From JAHDDH01 sp963922775 (GTDB lineage Bacteria > Bacteroidota > Bacteroidia > Cytophagales > Amoebophilaceae), in assembly GCA_963922775.1 (NCBI GenBank), contig CAWUJG010000001.1:62001-126000 (forward strand): a stretch of DNA of 64,000 nt, given 5' to 3'. Shown here piece by piece: positions 54,926-64,000 of the stretch (position 1 is the stretch's first letter; the number at the start of each line of letters is the position of its first letter). The position numbers and the translations under genes were made by a program. Below the pieces are notes generated by a model. That model was not told where the DNA came from and made no database searches. It was given only the letters and a program-made list of their open reading frames with translations.

Positions 54926-55870
54926 ATGGAAAAATACACTATTCTTCTTTATTATTGTTATACTACTATAGATAACCCTGAATCATTTCGTGAAACACAT
55001 CATAACTATTGTTTAGAGCAAAATCTTAAAGGAAGAATTATTATAGCACAAGAAGGAATTAATGGTACATTATCTGGGCTTACAGAAAATTGTGATCATT
55101 ATATCCAATCCCTTAAACAAGACAAAAGATTTACTAAAACACAATTTAAGGCAGAAAATTATCATAAGCATGTATTTCAAAAATTACATGTACGAGTAAA
55201 GAAAGAAATTGTGCATGCCAACTTGCCTTCTATTGATCCTAATAAAAATACTGGAAAACATTTAAGTGTACAATCATTTGAAAAAATGAAAGATGATAAA
55301 GATGTTATATTATTAGATGTTCGTTCTAATTATGAACATCAGCTAGGAAAATTTAAAAATGCTGTAACATTAGATATAGATAATTTTAGGAATTTTGCCC
55401 AAAAGATAGATGAGCTCAAAAATTTTCAAAAAAAAAAAGTGATTACCTATTGTACTGGAGGCATAAAGTGTGAAAAAGCTAGTGCATATTTGTTAGAAAA
55501 AGGTTTTGAAAATGTTTATCAGTTGCATGGAGGCATTATTCAGTATGGTTTAGAAACAGAAGGAGAAGATTTTGAAGGAAAATGCTATGTTTTTGACAAT
55601 AGAATATCCAAGTCAATAAATAAAAAAGAGACAGTTATTATAAGTACATGTTATGTTTGTAAAGTAAAATGCGATAGAATGGTTAATTGTGCTAATCCCA
55701 GGTGCAATAGCCATATTTCTTTGTGTTATGCTTGTGCTGATAACCTAGATGGAGCTTGTTCTTTATTATGTCAAAAACATCCTGCTAAAAGACCTTATGA
55801 TGGTACAGGATATTATGTGAAAAAGATGAATGGCTATAATCCTTACAAAGGTGTAAAGTGTAAAAATTAA
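54926..55870 (+). CDS. trhO: tRNA uridine(34) hydroxylase TrhO (rhodanese family)
   Basis: Oxygen-dependent hydroxylase that forms 5-hydroxyuridine at the wobble base of tRNA. The 314-residue protein has the N-terminal acylphosphatase-like part (GRIIIAQEGINGTLSG), the rhodanese domain (VILLDVRSNYEHQLGKF) with the active Cys in VITYCTGGIKCEKASAYL, LHGGIIQYGLE, and a C-terminal Cys-rich piece (STCYVCKVKCDRMVNC, SLCYACADNLDGAC) that looks like a zinc site. Length and order are normal for the family. Confidence 0.92.
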   Translation: MEKYTILLYYCYTTIDNPESFRETHHNYCLEQNLKGRIIIAQEGINGTLSGLTENCDHYIQSLKQDKRFTKTQFKAENYHKHVFQKLHVRVKKEIVHANLPSIDPNKNTGKHLSVQSFEKMKDDKDVILLDVRSNYEHQLGKFKNAVTLDIDNFRNFAQKIDELKNFQKKKVITYCTGGIKCEKASAYLLEKGFENVYQLHGGIIQYGLETEGEDFEGKCYVFDNRISKSINKKETVIISTCYVCKVKCDRMVNCANPRCNSHISLCYACADNLDGACSLLCQKHPAKRPYDGTGYYVKKMNGYNPYKGVKCKN

Positions 55871-55940
55871 AATATGTATATTTTATAAAAAAAGAATTAA
55901 TGTTAACTAATATTAAACAAAAAACTAAAATACCAATCTC

Positions 55941-56888
55941 ATGGACCCAAAAAACAAATACTCCCCACCATTAATAAGCTTTGACTATGCCATAAAATAC
56001 TTACTCAAAAGCCGTGAAAACTACGATATCTTAGAAGACTTTATCTCAAAAATTCTCTCTATCGGCCAACATAATCCCATAAAAATATCTGCTATTCTAG
56101 ATCCAGAGAGCACAATAGAAAGCAAAATAGCCAAAAAATCAATAGCCGACCTTATAGTTAAAGATACAAAAGGGAATCAATACATAGTAGAAATAGCAAG
56201 AGGGTACAACCCCAACTTTTTACATAAATCCTGTTTCAATACCTCTAGATCGATAATAGATAGTATCAATACCTCTGAAGACTATAGAAAGATCAAAAAA
56301 GTATTTCATATTACTTTAATCTATGATACCTTGAACGATTTAGCAGGTTCCCTCTATCACGGCAAAACGATCTTCCATGATATAGATAATGACCAAAGCC
56401 TAGATATCACCCTCTCAGAGAGTAGCTTAAAATCATATAAAATTTTCAATATCTTTCCAGAATACTTTATCATCTGTATCCCGAATTTTCAAGATAAAAT
56501 ACACTCTGAACTAGATGAATGGCTGTATGTAATGAAATATGAGAAAATAAAGCAAAGCTTTAAATCTCCTTTAATGTCACGAGTTATGGATCGTTTAAAT
56601 GTCTTAAAAATGGATGAAGATGCGCGAATGTCATATTATAAATACAAACAAGAGGTAATAACCACGCAAGAAAATCTTTCTACAAAGTTTCTTCAAGGTA
56701 AAGAAAAAGGTCTAAAGCAAGGTATGGAAAAAGGCAAAGAAGAAGGGCTAAAGCAAGGCAAAGAAGAAGGCAAAAAAGAAGGCTTAAAGCAAGCAGCTCA
56801 AAACATGCTGAATCTAGGTCTAAGCACAAAACAAATATCTCAAGCCACAGGATTGAGCCTAAAAGAAATAGAAAATATTGGTCAATAA
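55941..56888 (+). CDS. Rpn family PD-(D/E)XK nuclease/putative transposase
   Basis: A 315-residue intact member of the Rpn/PD-(D/E)XK group. The N-terminus SPPLISFDYAIKYLLKSREN and the nuclease core (Asp70 in KSIADLIVKDTKGN, Glu84 in YIVEIARGYN) are clear. The residue two after the Glu, usually Gln or Lys (as EMQ in the broken copy at 17934), is Ala here, so catalysis may be impaired. The C-terminal tail has repeats of the type KEEGLKQGKEEGKKEG, followed by NLGLSTKQISQATGLSLKEI. Family members promote recombination in E. coli. Codon use is less AT-biased than in its neighbours, as for a mobile gene. Confidence 0.85.
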   Translation: MDPKNKYSPPLISFDYAIKYLLKSRENYDILEDFISKILSIGQHNPIKISAILDPESTIESKIAKKSIADLIVKDTKGNQYIVEIARGYNPNFLHKSCFNTSRSIIDSINTSEDYRKIKKVFHITLIYDTLNDLAGSLYHGKTIFHDIDNDQSLDITLSESSLKSYKIFNIFPEYFIICIPNFQDKIHSELDEWLYVMKYEKIKQSFKSPLMSRVMDRLNVLKMDEDARMSYYKYKQEVITTQENLSTKFLQGKEKGLKQGMEKGKEEGLKQGKEEGKKEGLKQAAQNMLNLGLSTKQISQATGLSLKEIENIGQ

Positions 56889-56917
56889 ATAAAAAAAAAT
56901 ATGGTTTTATATTTAGT

Positions 56918-57463
56918 TTAAGATAGAGTTTCTATAATGAGATTATGATTGGTATATATGCAGGTATCTGCAGCTATAGTAAGGCTTTCTCTTACCATTT
57001 CTTCTGCCGAAAGGTGTGAGGCATGTTTCTGCAAAGCTATAGCTGCAGATTGGGCATACATACTTCCTGAACCTATGGCTGCAATTTTTCTATCAGGTTC
57101 TATTACATCTCCTGTGCCAGAGATCATTAATACTTCTTGCTTGTTAAGGGCTACTATCATAGCTTCTAGTTTTCTTAAATAGCGGTCTGTACGCCATTCT
57201 TTGGCTAAATCTATAGCTGCTTTTTTCATATTATTAGGATAACTGTTAAGGTTTTCTTCAAAGCGCTCTAATAGGGTAAAGGCATCTGCTGTAGTACCAG
57301 CAAAGCCTACTATAATTTTTCCTTGCATGAGCTTGCGAATTTTATTTACATTTTTTTTGGCTATGGTATGTCCTAAAGTTGCTTGGCCATCTGCACCTAT
57401 GGCAGCTGTACCATTATGAATAATAGCTATTACTGTAGTGGATTTTATAGGGGTAGTATACAT
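56918..57463 (-). CDS. hslV: ATP-dependent protease subunit HslV
   Basis: Threonine peptidase of the HslUV complex, 181 residues. The N-terminus reads MYTTPIKS before TTVIAIIHNGTAAIGADGQ, so the active Thr follows a short leader of 8 residues that must be removed. NVNKIRKLMQGKIIVGFAGT and IAAIGSGSMYAQSAAIAL are standard. HslU is not nearby. It lies 9 bp after ppk1 on the same strand, so the two are probably co-transcribed. Confidence 0.95.
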   Translation of the reverse strand: MYTTPIKSTTVIAIIHNGTAAIGADGQATLGHTIAKKNVNKIRKLMQGKIIVGFAGTTADAFTLLERFEENLNSYPNNMKKAAIDLAKEWRTDRYLRKLEAMIVALNKQEVLMISGTGDVIEPDRKIAAIGSGSMYAQSAAIALQKHASHLSAEEMVRESLTIAADTCIYTNHNLIIETLS

Positions 57464-57472
57464 ATATAAAAA

Positions 57473-59551
57473 TTAAAATAGTGTGTTTTCTTTAAGCTTG
57501 GTTAGGTTTTTTTTAAAAAAGGCTTCATGAATATTCAGCTTTTTCTGCTGGCTATGGTATGTTTTTTTATACTTGCCATCTTCTTGCATATAATAGCTAT
57601 TGTAGTTATCTTTTAAGTTGTAGTCTAAAATATTTATTAAGGCATGCTTGAGTGTTGTATCTTGAATAATACATAGGGCTTCTATGCGTCTTTCAAAGCT
57701 TCTTACCATAACATCTGCACTGCCTAAATAAATATTAGGATTTCCATTGTTGTGAAAATAATAAATTCTAGCATGTTCTAAATAATTTCCTACAATAGAT
57801 TTTACCATTATATTTTCACTTAAATTTTTTTTTCCTGGTATTAAACAGCAAATTCCTCTTACAATGAGTTTGATAGATACACCTGCTTGGGAAGCTTTAT
57901 ACAAGGCATTTATGGTTTTTTGGTCTTCTAATGCATTAATCTTTATAATAATTCCTCCTTTAAGTCCTTTTTTAGTATTATATATTTCATTATTAATTAG
58001 TGCTAAAAGCTGTTTACGCATATTATTTGGTGCTGTAATTAAATTTTTATATGTTCTAGGCTTAGAATGTCCGGTTATGGCATTAAAAAAAGAAGAGACG
58101 TCTTGTGCATAAATGGAATTTGTAGTTAAAAGTCCTATATCTGTATATAGGCGAGAAGTTTCTTCATTGTAATTCCCACTAGAAATATGTACATAAGAAG
58201 TTACTTTTTCTGCTTTTTTACGTACTATGAGTAATAGTTTAGAGTGTGTTTTAAAACTACTCACTCCATAAATTACAAAACAACCAGCTTTTTGTAGGTT
58301 TTGTGCTGCTTGTATATTGTTTTCTTCATCAAAACGGGCTTTTATTTCAAATAATACTGATACATGTTTGCCGTTTTCTGCTGCTTTGAGCAATGCATTA
58401 ATAATATGAGAAGATTTTTTTGTAAGACGATAGATAGTCAGCTTTATAGACAACACATAAGGATCTTCTGCTGCTTTTTCTAATAAATCGGTAACTATAT
58501 TTATACTATTGTATGGATGATGTAGTAAAATATCTCTATTTTCTAGTAAAGTAAAAATATCTGATGTATTTTTACATGGAAAGTTGATAGGTGGTATTTC
58601 TTTGGGTAGCTTTGGAAGCTTGTCTTTAAAATTTTTGTGTTCTAAAATGTGTACAAAACTCTGAAAGTTTATTAAACTTTTTTTTGCAATAACAAAACAG
58701 TTGTCATCTTCTATTTGCCATTGTGTTTTTAAAAATGATAATACATGTTCATCATAATTTTCTTCAAGTTCTAATCGTACTACTCTTCCTGTTTCTCTTT
58801 TTTTTAGGTTTTTTTTGAATTCTTCTAAATAAGATGTATCAATATCATCATTTTCTTCTAATGAAAAGTCGCCATTTCGTGTAATTCTTAGTAAGGTAAT
58901 AGAATCAATAATTACATTATTGAAAAATGAAGCAATATATTTTTGTATAATTTTTTCTATGGGTACAAATATAGTTTGTACTTCTTTTTCATAAATATAA
59001 AATCGTGGTAAATTTTTAGGAATTTGTATGAAGGAAATTTTTTTTTCTTTGCTGTTTTTTTCATGTGTAGCAACTGCTAAAATGAGTAAATTATTCATCA
59101 AAATAGGAAATGTATGGTGCCTATCAAACACCATAGGCGTAAGCATAGGATAAATAATTTCATCAAAATAACTTTTGATTTTTTTTTGTGTGTTGCTATC
59201 TGTTTTTTTTATCTGCTTTTGAATGGTGATGCCATTTTTGCTTAAAAAAGGGTAAATTTCTTCTAAATAATAGTAGTGTTGATCTGCAATAAATTGTCTG
59301 GTTTTTGCTAATAATACTTTAAGTAAAGGATAGGCTGTTAATCCTGAAATATCTATTCTTTTTTTTTCATAATCTATATAATTATACAAGCTCCCTATTC
59401 GAATCATAAAAAATTCATCAAGATTGGTGGCACTAATCATTAAAAAATATAGACGTGTAATTAATGAACTGTTTTTATTTTTAGCTTGGTCTAATACGCG
59501 TTCATTAAATCTTAGCCAACTGATGTCTCTACTAATATACTTGGAATTCAA
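57473..59551 (-). CDS. ppk1: Polyphosphate kinase 1
   Basis: Makes inorganic polyphosphate from ATP, 692 residues. Visible are the N-terminal ISRDISWLRFNERVLDQAKN, SATNLDEFFMIRIGSLYN, LTPMVFDRHHTFPIL, ILLHHPYNSI, IKLTIYRLTKKSSH, FEIKARFDEENNIQAAQNL, the catalytic-His segment SSFKTHSKLLL, and IYLGSADVMVRSFERRIEAL. It is the normal PPK1 layout. Polyphosphate often rises with (p)ppGpp, so it may tie in with the Rel and symporter-HD genes, but the sequence does not show such a link. Confidence 0.95.
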   Translation of the reverse strand: MNSKYISRDISWLRFNERVLDQAKNKNSSLITRLYFLMISATNLDEFFMIRIGSLYNYIDYEKKRIDISGLTAYPLLKVLLAKTRQFIADQHYYYLEEIYPFLSKNGITIQKQIKKTDSNTQKKIKSYFDEIIYPMLTPMVFDRHHTFPILMNNLLILAVATHEKNSKEKKISFIQIPKNLPRFYIYEKEVQTIFVPIEKIIQKYIASFFNNVIIDSITLLRITRNGDFSLEENDDIDTSYLEEFKKNLKKRETGRVVRLELEENYDEHVLSFLKTQWQIEDDNCFVIAKKSLINFQSFVHILEHKNFKDKLPKLPKEIPPINFPCKNTSDIFTLLENRDILLHHPYNSINIVTDLLEKAAEDPYVLSIKLTIYRLTKKSSHIINALLKAAENGKHVSVLFEIKARFDEENNIQAAQNLQKAGCFVIYGVSSFKTHSKLLLIVRKKAEKVTSYVHISSGNYNEETSRLYTDIGLLTTNSIYAQDVSSFFNAITGHSKPRTYKNLITAPNNMRKQLLALINNEIYNTKKGLKGGIIIKINALEDQKTINALYKASQAGVSIKLIVRGICCLIPGKKNLSENIMVKSIVGNYLEHARIYYFHNNGNPNIYLGSADVMVRSFERRIEALCIIQDTTLKHALINILDYNLKDNYNSYYMQEDGKYKKTYHSQQKKLNIHEAFFKKNLTKLKENTLF

Positions 59552-59575
59552 AATAGCAATTAAAATATATAAATG

Positions 59576-61711
59576 TTACTCAGTACCTAGAAAAATTATT
59601 GAAGGGTTTGTATAATGGCCTTTTATGATAAACTTAAAAATCATATTTGAAGGAATAAATGACTCTAGCCCTAAGCTTGAAAATAAATTATTTGCTTTTT
59701 TGCCTAAAATGCCTGTATCTGCTTTTGTTTTTAGTTTATAATGCATATTTCCTTTTATATCATGAATTCCTGTTATTTCTGTTGGATATTTGTCTAATTT
59801 TATCATAAAAGAATTAAAAATTATTTTATTGTGTTTTATAGTATATTTCATTTGCAAGTCATCAAGATAAATAGTTGTAATAGGGGGAAGCTGTGCCATG
59901 CTAGTTATTTCTTGTAATATAGGTTCAGTTTCTAATTTTGTTTTTTTAGTTTGTATACTTCCTGTACCATATAGTGTTGCATAATCAATATTGTTTGCTT
60001 TATAGTGTCCTTTTAGCTGTAATTTTGTGGATAATCTTCCTGATGTTTTTTTTATTGTAGGTATATATTTTTGTATTATATTATTATGCTGAGAAAAAAT
60101 TTTTTCTGTGCTTAAATTATTTGCTTTTAGGTCTAATGTAAATGGATGATGAGGTAAAAAGGTATATTGTCCTTTAATATTACATTTTCCATTGTAGAGT
60201 AAAAGCGTTAAGGGAAAAATATGCAGAGTATTATCTTTCACTATCAATTTTCCTTGCGCGTTTAATGGTATATCATTAATTTTACCTATACATTTTTGTA
60301 TGTTAAAATTATTTTCTTGTAATGTAACATTACATTGCTCAATATTAATTTTTTGTTGCCAAGTTTTGAGGTCAAAATGAGCTTTTTTGAGCTGCATGTT
60401 TCCTTTAAAAAAGAGTTGGTTATATTGTTTGTTTTGTAGTGCCTTTAAATTTCCTCTACTTGTAATATCTGTTGCTAAAAATCCTTGAACTGGATGCTGA
60501 GGAAAAATTTTTTCTAAATGGATACCTCCTTTTATATAGGCATGCCAACATAAATTTTCTGGATGTCTGACATATAACCTCATATATAAATGCTCTTTTT
60601 TGTCTTTACCTATATTTGCTGATAATTTTTCAATTTTTATTTCTGCATCCTTCCAATCTGTTTTAGCGTTTATAATATTTGCTTCACAACAAATATTTTG
60701 TATTGGTGTTTGCCAATATTTACATGCTGCTTTATCTATCTTTAGGGCAATATCAAAGGTAGGTATTATTTCTTTTTTAGAATTATACATTCCTTGAATA
60801 TTTCCTCTAATAAATAATTTTCCTTGTGCATTAGTTATGCATTTATTCTTTGGTAAAAAGGAAGTTGCAATATTTTCTAACAGTGAATTGCCTTGAATAT
60901 GGATATCGATATTATAATCATGTATATATTTTTGTATGTATCCTTTAAGATGTAGGTAGTTTTTTTCTAAGTGAAGTGTGCTATTTTTGATTTGTAAAGT
61001 GTTTTTTTCTCTATTAGAGTCTATTTCATTATCTAATACAATATTTTTATTTATATGATATTTTTTGCCTTTATAATTTCCAGATAAAGAAGCTATATTT
61101 GTTTTTATTTTTGTGTGAAAAATATTTTCTATTTTTTTTCCCCTTCCTTGCTGTTGAATGTTTTGTAATGTTATTTTACAGTGTTTTTGTTCATCTTCAT
61201 AAATAAAAGTACCATCTTTTATTTTCCAGTGTACTGTATGGGGTTTTTGGGTTAATTTTTTATTTACATTATCTAACTTGGGTATGAATTTTGTTTTAGT
61301 GTCATGTTTTTTTGTTGTCCTAAATGCATAATTATTTTTTCCTTGCTTATCCACTTTTAAGTGTACTTGTGGCTGATGTATTTGTATTTCTTGTAACTGT
61401 ATGTCTCTATTCCAAATCATTTTCCATATATTTATTTTGAGGTCTAATTTTTTGGCATATATTAGTTTTGTATGCTGAATAGATGCTTTTTTTTCTACAG
61501 AAATGTCTTTTAATGATACTGTAAGATGAGGAAATCGTTTGAAAAATGTAATATCTTGATTTTTAATTTCTATATTCGCTTGAATATTTTCTTGTAAAAA
61601 TTCATCTATAGCTTTTTTTATTTTTTTTTCATATATGTTTGGTATGATCAATAGCCATCCAAAGCAAAAAATAAAAGATAATGTTAAAACATAAATTAAT
61701 TTTTTCATCAT
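59576..61711 (-). CDS. AsmA-like outer-membrane biogenesis protein
   Basis: A 711-residue protein with one N-terminal membrane helix (LIYVLTLSFIFCFGWLLIIP) and a long beta-rich periplasmic body. The opening ITFFKRFPHLTVSLKDISVE is typical of AsmA-family proteins of Bacteroidota, and the C-terminal part (about 530-690: GRLSTKLQLKGHY, LDDLQMKYTIKHNKII, EITGIHDIKGNMHYKL) matches the AsmA-like C-terminal domain. Family members form bridge-like grooves thought to move lipids between membranes. It is divergent from lipB, with 68 bp between the two starts. Confidence 0.8.
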   Translation of the reverse strand: MMKKLIYVLTLSFIFCFGWLLIIPNIYEKKIKKAIDEFLQENIQANIEIKNQDITFFKRFPHLTVSLKDISVEKKASIQHTKLIYAKKLDLKINIWKMIWNRDIQLQEIQIHQPQVHLKVDKQGKNNYAFRTTKKHDTKTKFIPKLDNVNKKLTQKPHTVHWKIKDGTFIYEDEQKHCKITLQNIQQQGRGKKIENIFHTKIKTNIASLSGNYKGKKYHINKNIVLDNEIDSNREKNTLQIKNSTLHLEKNYLHLKGYIQKYIHDYNIDIHIQGNSLLENIATSFLPKNKCITNAQGKLFIRGNIQGMYNSKKEIIPTFDIALKIDKAACKYWQTPIQNICCEANIINAKTDWKDAEIKIEKLSANIGKDKKEHLYMRLYVRHPENLCWHAYIKGGIHLEKIFPQHPVQGFLATDITSRGNLKALQNKQYNQLFFKGNMQLKKAHFDLKTWQQKINIEQCNVTLQENNFNIQKCIGKINDIPLNAQGKLIVKDNTLHIFPLTLLLYNGKCNIKGQYTFLPHHPFTLDLKANNLSTEKIFSQHNNIIQKYIPTIKKTSGRLSTKLQLKGHYKANNIDYATLYGTGSIQTKKTKLETEPILQEITSMAQLPPITTIYLDDLQMKYTIKHNKIIFNSFMIKLDKYPTEITGIHDIKGNMHYKLKTKADTGILGKKANNLFSSLGLESFIPSNMIFKFIIKGHYTNPSIIFLGTE

Positions 61712-61779
61712 GTAATGGGATTTTTAATACTGGAAAAATAAATACCACAAATATCTTAAAAGTTAAGAGAAAAGAAAAA

Positions 61780-62460
61780 ATGTATCTATCTCAAGTACCC
61801 AAATTTATTTTTAGAGATTTGGGCTCTATTAATTATAAAAAAGCTTTTGACTTTCAAAAAAGGTTATTTAACAAAGTTATCTTAGAAAAAAAATATAGGG
61901 ATCCTGAAAATTATATTTTGTTTTGTCATCATCCCCATGTGTATTCTTTAGGAAGTAGAGCAAATTTAAAGCATTTGCTTCTACCTTCTTATCAACTAAG
62001 AAAAAAAAAAATTATGTTATGTTATAGTAATAGAGGAGGAGATATTACGTATCATGGGCCTGGACAGCTGGTGGTTTATTTTATTGTTGATTTAGATCAA
62101 TTTATGCAGGACATCCATCAATATATTAGGTTATTAGAAAAAATTGTTATCAGAACATTGGCTCATTTTACTATATCATCTGACATAATTCCTGGCTTTA
62201 CAGGCATATGGACTAAAAAGTTCGACCAATGGAAAAAGATTTGTGCTATAGGTATTAGAACAAGCAGGTGGGTAAGCATGCATGGATTGGCTTTAAATAT
62301 TAATACAAACTTGAGGTATTTTGAAAATATTGTTCCTTGTGGTATTCAAAATAAAGGTGTAACATCTATGCAGCAGGTATTGCATAAGCCTATAGCTATA
62401 TCATTGGTAAAAAAAATTATGGTACAAGAAATATACAAATTTTTTAAAAATTTTCGATAA
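61780..62460 (+). CDS. lipB: Lipoyl(octanoyl) transferase LipB
   Basis: Moves octanoate from acyl carrier protein to the lipoyl domains, such as those of the two E2 proteins in this window. The 226 residues show VYSLGSRAN, the signature NRGGDITYHGPGQLVVYFI, KICAIGIRTSRWVSMHGLAL and the acyl-Cys in NIVPCGIQNKGVTSM. The ATG at 61780 is taken because it directly precedes the conserved fold; an earlier in-frame ATG at 61681 would overlap the AsmA gene. Confidence 0.93.
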   Translation: MYLSQVPKFIFRDLGSINYKKAFDFQKRLFNKVILEKKYRDPENYILFCHHPHVYSLGSRANLKHLLLPSYQLRKKKIMLCYSNRGGDITYHGPGQLVVYFIVDLDQFMQDIHQYIRLLEKIVIRTLAHFTISSDIIPGFTGIWTKKFDQWKKICAIGIRTSRWVSMHGLALNINTNLRYFENIVPCGIQNKGVTSMQQVLHKPIAISLVKKIMVQEIYKFFKNFR

Positions 62461-62572
62461 TTATTTTTTTACTGAAAAAATTTGTTGTATCTTTAAACAA
62501 CTCTTGTTTATAATATTTGCAAACTAAAAAACATTTATTTAAATTTACGCCTATTTCATTTATTTAGTAAAT

Positions 62573-62956
62573 ATGCCAACCATACAACAACTTATTCGTA
62601 AGGGGAGAAAAAAAAAGATATATAAATCAGATACACCAAGTCTAGAAAAATGTCCTCAAAAAAGAGGAGTATGTATAAAAGTATATACTACTACACCTAA
62701 AAAGCCTAACTCTGCTATGCGAAAACTTGCTCGAGTAAGGCTTGTAAATAATAAAGAAGTAAATGCCTATATTCCTGGAGAAGGTCATAGTCTTCAAGAA
62801 CATTCTATAGTACTTATTAGAGGAGGTAAAGTACGTGATTTGCCTGGCGTTCGGTATACTATTATAAGAGGTGCGCTTGATACTGCTGGAGTAGAAGGTA
62901 GAAAACAAAGTAGATCTGTATATGGAACAAAAAAAGAACAAAAAAAGAAAAAATAA
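62573..62956 (+). CDS. rpsL: 30S ribosomal protein S12
   Basis: 127 residues. It begins MPTIQQLIRKGRKK and shows CPQKRGVCIKVYTTTPKKPN, SAMRKLARVRL, YIPGEGHSLQEHSIVLIRGG and VRDLPGVRYTIIRGALDTAG. It sits at the ribosomal decoding centre. It is the first gene of the str operon, rpsL-rpsG-fusA, in the standard order. Confidence 0.98.
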   Translation: MPTIQQLIRKGRKKKIYKSDTPSLEKCPQKRGVCIKVYTTTPKKPNSAMRKLARVRLVNNKEVNAYIPGEGHSLQEHSIVLIRGGKVRDLPGVRYTIIRGALDTAGVEGRKQSRSVYGTKKEQKKKK

Positions 62957-63032
62957 TTTTCTTATGTGTAAATTATAGTTTTAAAATTGATATTCCATAA
63001 CAGAGAAGTAAATAAAATATAAAATTATAACT

Positions 63033-63500
63033 ATGAGAAAAAAAAAAGCTAAACCAAGAGCTATTTTGCCTGATGAACAATATAAAGATATATTAGTAAC
63101 TAAGTTTGTAAATAATTTAATGATTCAGGGCAAAAAAAGTATTGCCTTTAAATTATTTTACAAATCTTTAGCCTTGGTATCAGAAAAAACAACAGAAGAA
63201 GGCTATGATGTTTGGAAAAAAGCTTTAGAAAATATCTATCCTAAAGTAGAAGTGAAAAGAAAAAGGGTAGGTGGATCTACATTACAAATTCCTATAGAAG
63301 TACGAGAAGAAAGAAAATTGACTTTAGGTATAAAATGGCTTATAGAACAAGCGAGAGCAAGAAAAGAAAATGGTATGATAGAGAAGCTAGCCAAAGAAAT
63401 TATAGAAGCATCTCAGGGTACAGGAGGAGCTGTAAAAAAAAAAGAAAATCTACACAAAATGGCTGAATCTAATAAAGCTTTTTCCCATATCAAATTCTAA
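63033..63500 (+). CDS. rpsG: 30S ribosomal protein S7
   Basis: 155 residues. It begins with MRKKKAKPRAILPDEQYKD and shows VTKFVNNLMIQGKKSIAFKL, ALENIYPKVEVKRKRVGGST and LQIPIEVREERKLTLGIKWL. It organises the 16S rRNA 3' head and lies 76 bp after rpsL and 14 bp before fusA. Confidence 0.98.
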   Translation: MRKKKAKPRAILPDEQYKDILVTKFVNNLMIQGKKSIAFKLFYKSLALVSEKTTEEGYDVWKKALENIYPKVEVKRKRVGGSTLQIPIEVREERKLTLGIKWLIEQARARKENGMIEKLAKEIIEASQGTGGAVKKKENLHKMAESNKAFSHIKF

Positions 63501-63514
63501 GGCATAAAAAAAAA

Positions 63515-64000
63515 ATGGCTAAAAATTTAAATTTACTACGTAATATTGGCATCATGGCTCATATTGATGCTGGAAAAACAACTACTACAGAAAGAATACT
63601 ATATTATACTGGTCTTACACATAAAATTGGAGAAGTTCATGAAGGAGAAGCTACTATGGATTGGATGGAACAAGAGCAAGAAAGAGGTATTACTATTACT
63701 TCTGCTGCTACTACAACTTCATGGAATTATCCTACTGCACAAGGAAAAAAGATAGAAAATACACAAGAGTATAAAGTCAATATTATTGATACACCAGGGC
63801 ATGTAGATTTTACAGTAGAAGTAGAAAGATCTTTGCGTGTACTGGATGGTGCCGTAGCACTTTTTTGCGCAGTATCTGGTGTAGAACCACAATCAGAAAC
63901 TGTGTGGAGGCAGGCAGATAAATATAAAGTACCGCGTATTTGTTTTGTCAACAAAATGGACAGGTCAGGAGCAGATTTTTTTAATGTAGTAAAAGAAATT
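63515..64000 (+). CDS. fusA: Elongation factor G (5' part; cut by window edge)
   Basis: The ATG at 63515 opens an ORF that runs off the right edge (162 codons visible). The GTPase domain is clear: NIGIMAHIDAGKTTTTERIL (P-loop), HEGEATMDWMEQEQERGITI (switch I), IIDTPGHVDFTVEVERSL (G3 box), and FVNKMDRSGADF (NKMD). It moves tRNAs and mRNA through the ribosome and is third in the str operon. Confidence 0.97.
   Translation, partial: MAKNLNLLRNIGIMAHIDAGKTTTTERILYYTGLTHKIGEVHEGEATMDWMEQEQERGITITSAATTTSWNYPTAQGKKIENTQEYKVNIIDTPGHVDFTVEVERSLRVLDGAVALFCAVSGVEPQSETVWRQADKYKVPRICFVNKMDRSGADFFNVVKEI

Noticed and set aside
56690..56790. CRISPR-like or satellite repeat in the Rpn gene tail
   Set aside because: The repeats are in-frame codons for Lys/Glu/Gly segments typical of this protein family.
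62461..62572. Bacteroidota-type promoter (TTTG and TAnnTTTG) before rpsL
   Set aside because: TTTG and AATATTTG are present but the spacing (about 27 bp) is too long for the consensus.

Overview
The window is low-GC (by eye about 25-30% in genes, lower between them) and carries several Bacteroidota hallmarks: GldC, an OmpH-family chaperone, a GYDIA-type GHMP kinase, a histone H1-like Hc1 protein, a CcmE with the CPSKY motif, a GH3-family protein, and genes with weak or no Shine-Dalgarno sites. Broken transposase-like genes, a pseudogenised sugar transporter and compact overlapping gene runs suggest a host-associated, reducing member of the Cytophagales, perhaps near Amoebophilus/Cardinium. 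That placement is inference and no species is claimed.

Layout. 1-4070 (minus): a reverse transcriptase remnant running off the left edge, a small secreted-type ORF and a 717-codon trypsin-like protease whose lipoprotein signal peptide lies behind a pentanucleotide repeat. 4200-9900: an outer-membrane-type orphan, a sodium:solute symporter fused to a SpoT-like HD phosphohydrolase, dusB and Hc1. 10480-17780: folE, then a mevalonate/isoprenoid cluster (fni, HMG-CoA reductase, GHMP kinase, mvaD) interrupted by an oligopeptide-binding protein. 17930-31990: a broken Rpn-like gene, a membrane-type AAA+ ATPase, tig-clpP-clpX-ompH, tRNA-Leu, a Rel synthetase whose hydrolase domain is dead, mutS, ccmBCDE and rpmE2. 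32459-37498: pyruvate dehydrogenase E2, then an overlapping run gldC-mscS-E2-rsmH. 37797-41026: a second, inverted copy of the protease cassette. 41230-64000: a SemiSWEET pseudogene, fabG, an HTH protein, an M23 peptidase, alaS, sufSE, PBP1A, nhaC, tRNA-fMet, a GH3 protein, trhO, an intact Rpn protein, hslV, ppk1, an AsmA-like protein, lipB and the str operon rpsL-rpsG-fusA (cut by the right edge).

Two themes stand out. First, the two protease cassettes share a near-identical 5' end (upstream region, ATACA repeat, lipoprotein signal, first ~230 residues) and a 70-bp 3' repeat, but differ strongly in the protein body, the C-terminal protease and the small downstream ORF. In both copies the repeat count (6 and 3) puts the ATG out of frame with the lipoprotein, and loss of one unit would restore it. 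This looks like a phase-variable surface-protease family with a conserved N-terminus and variable C-terminus. Second, alarmone metabolism appears split: the Rel protein keeps its synthetase but has lost all HD-hydrolase metal ligands, while an intact SpoT-like HD domain sits at the C-terminus of a transporter. All functions are inferred from sequence only.
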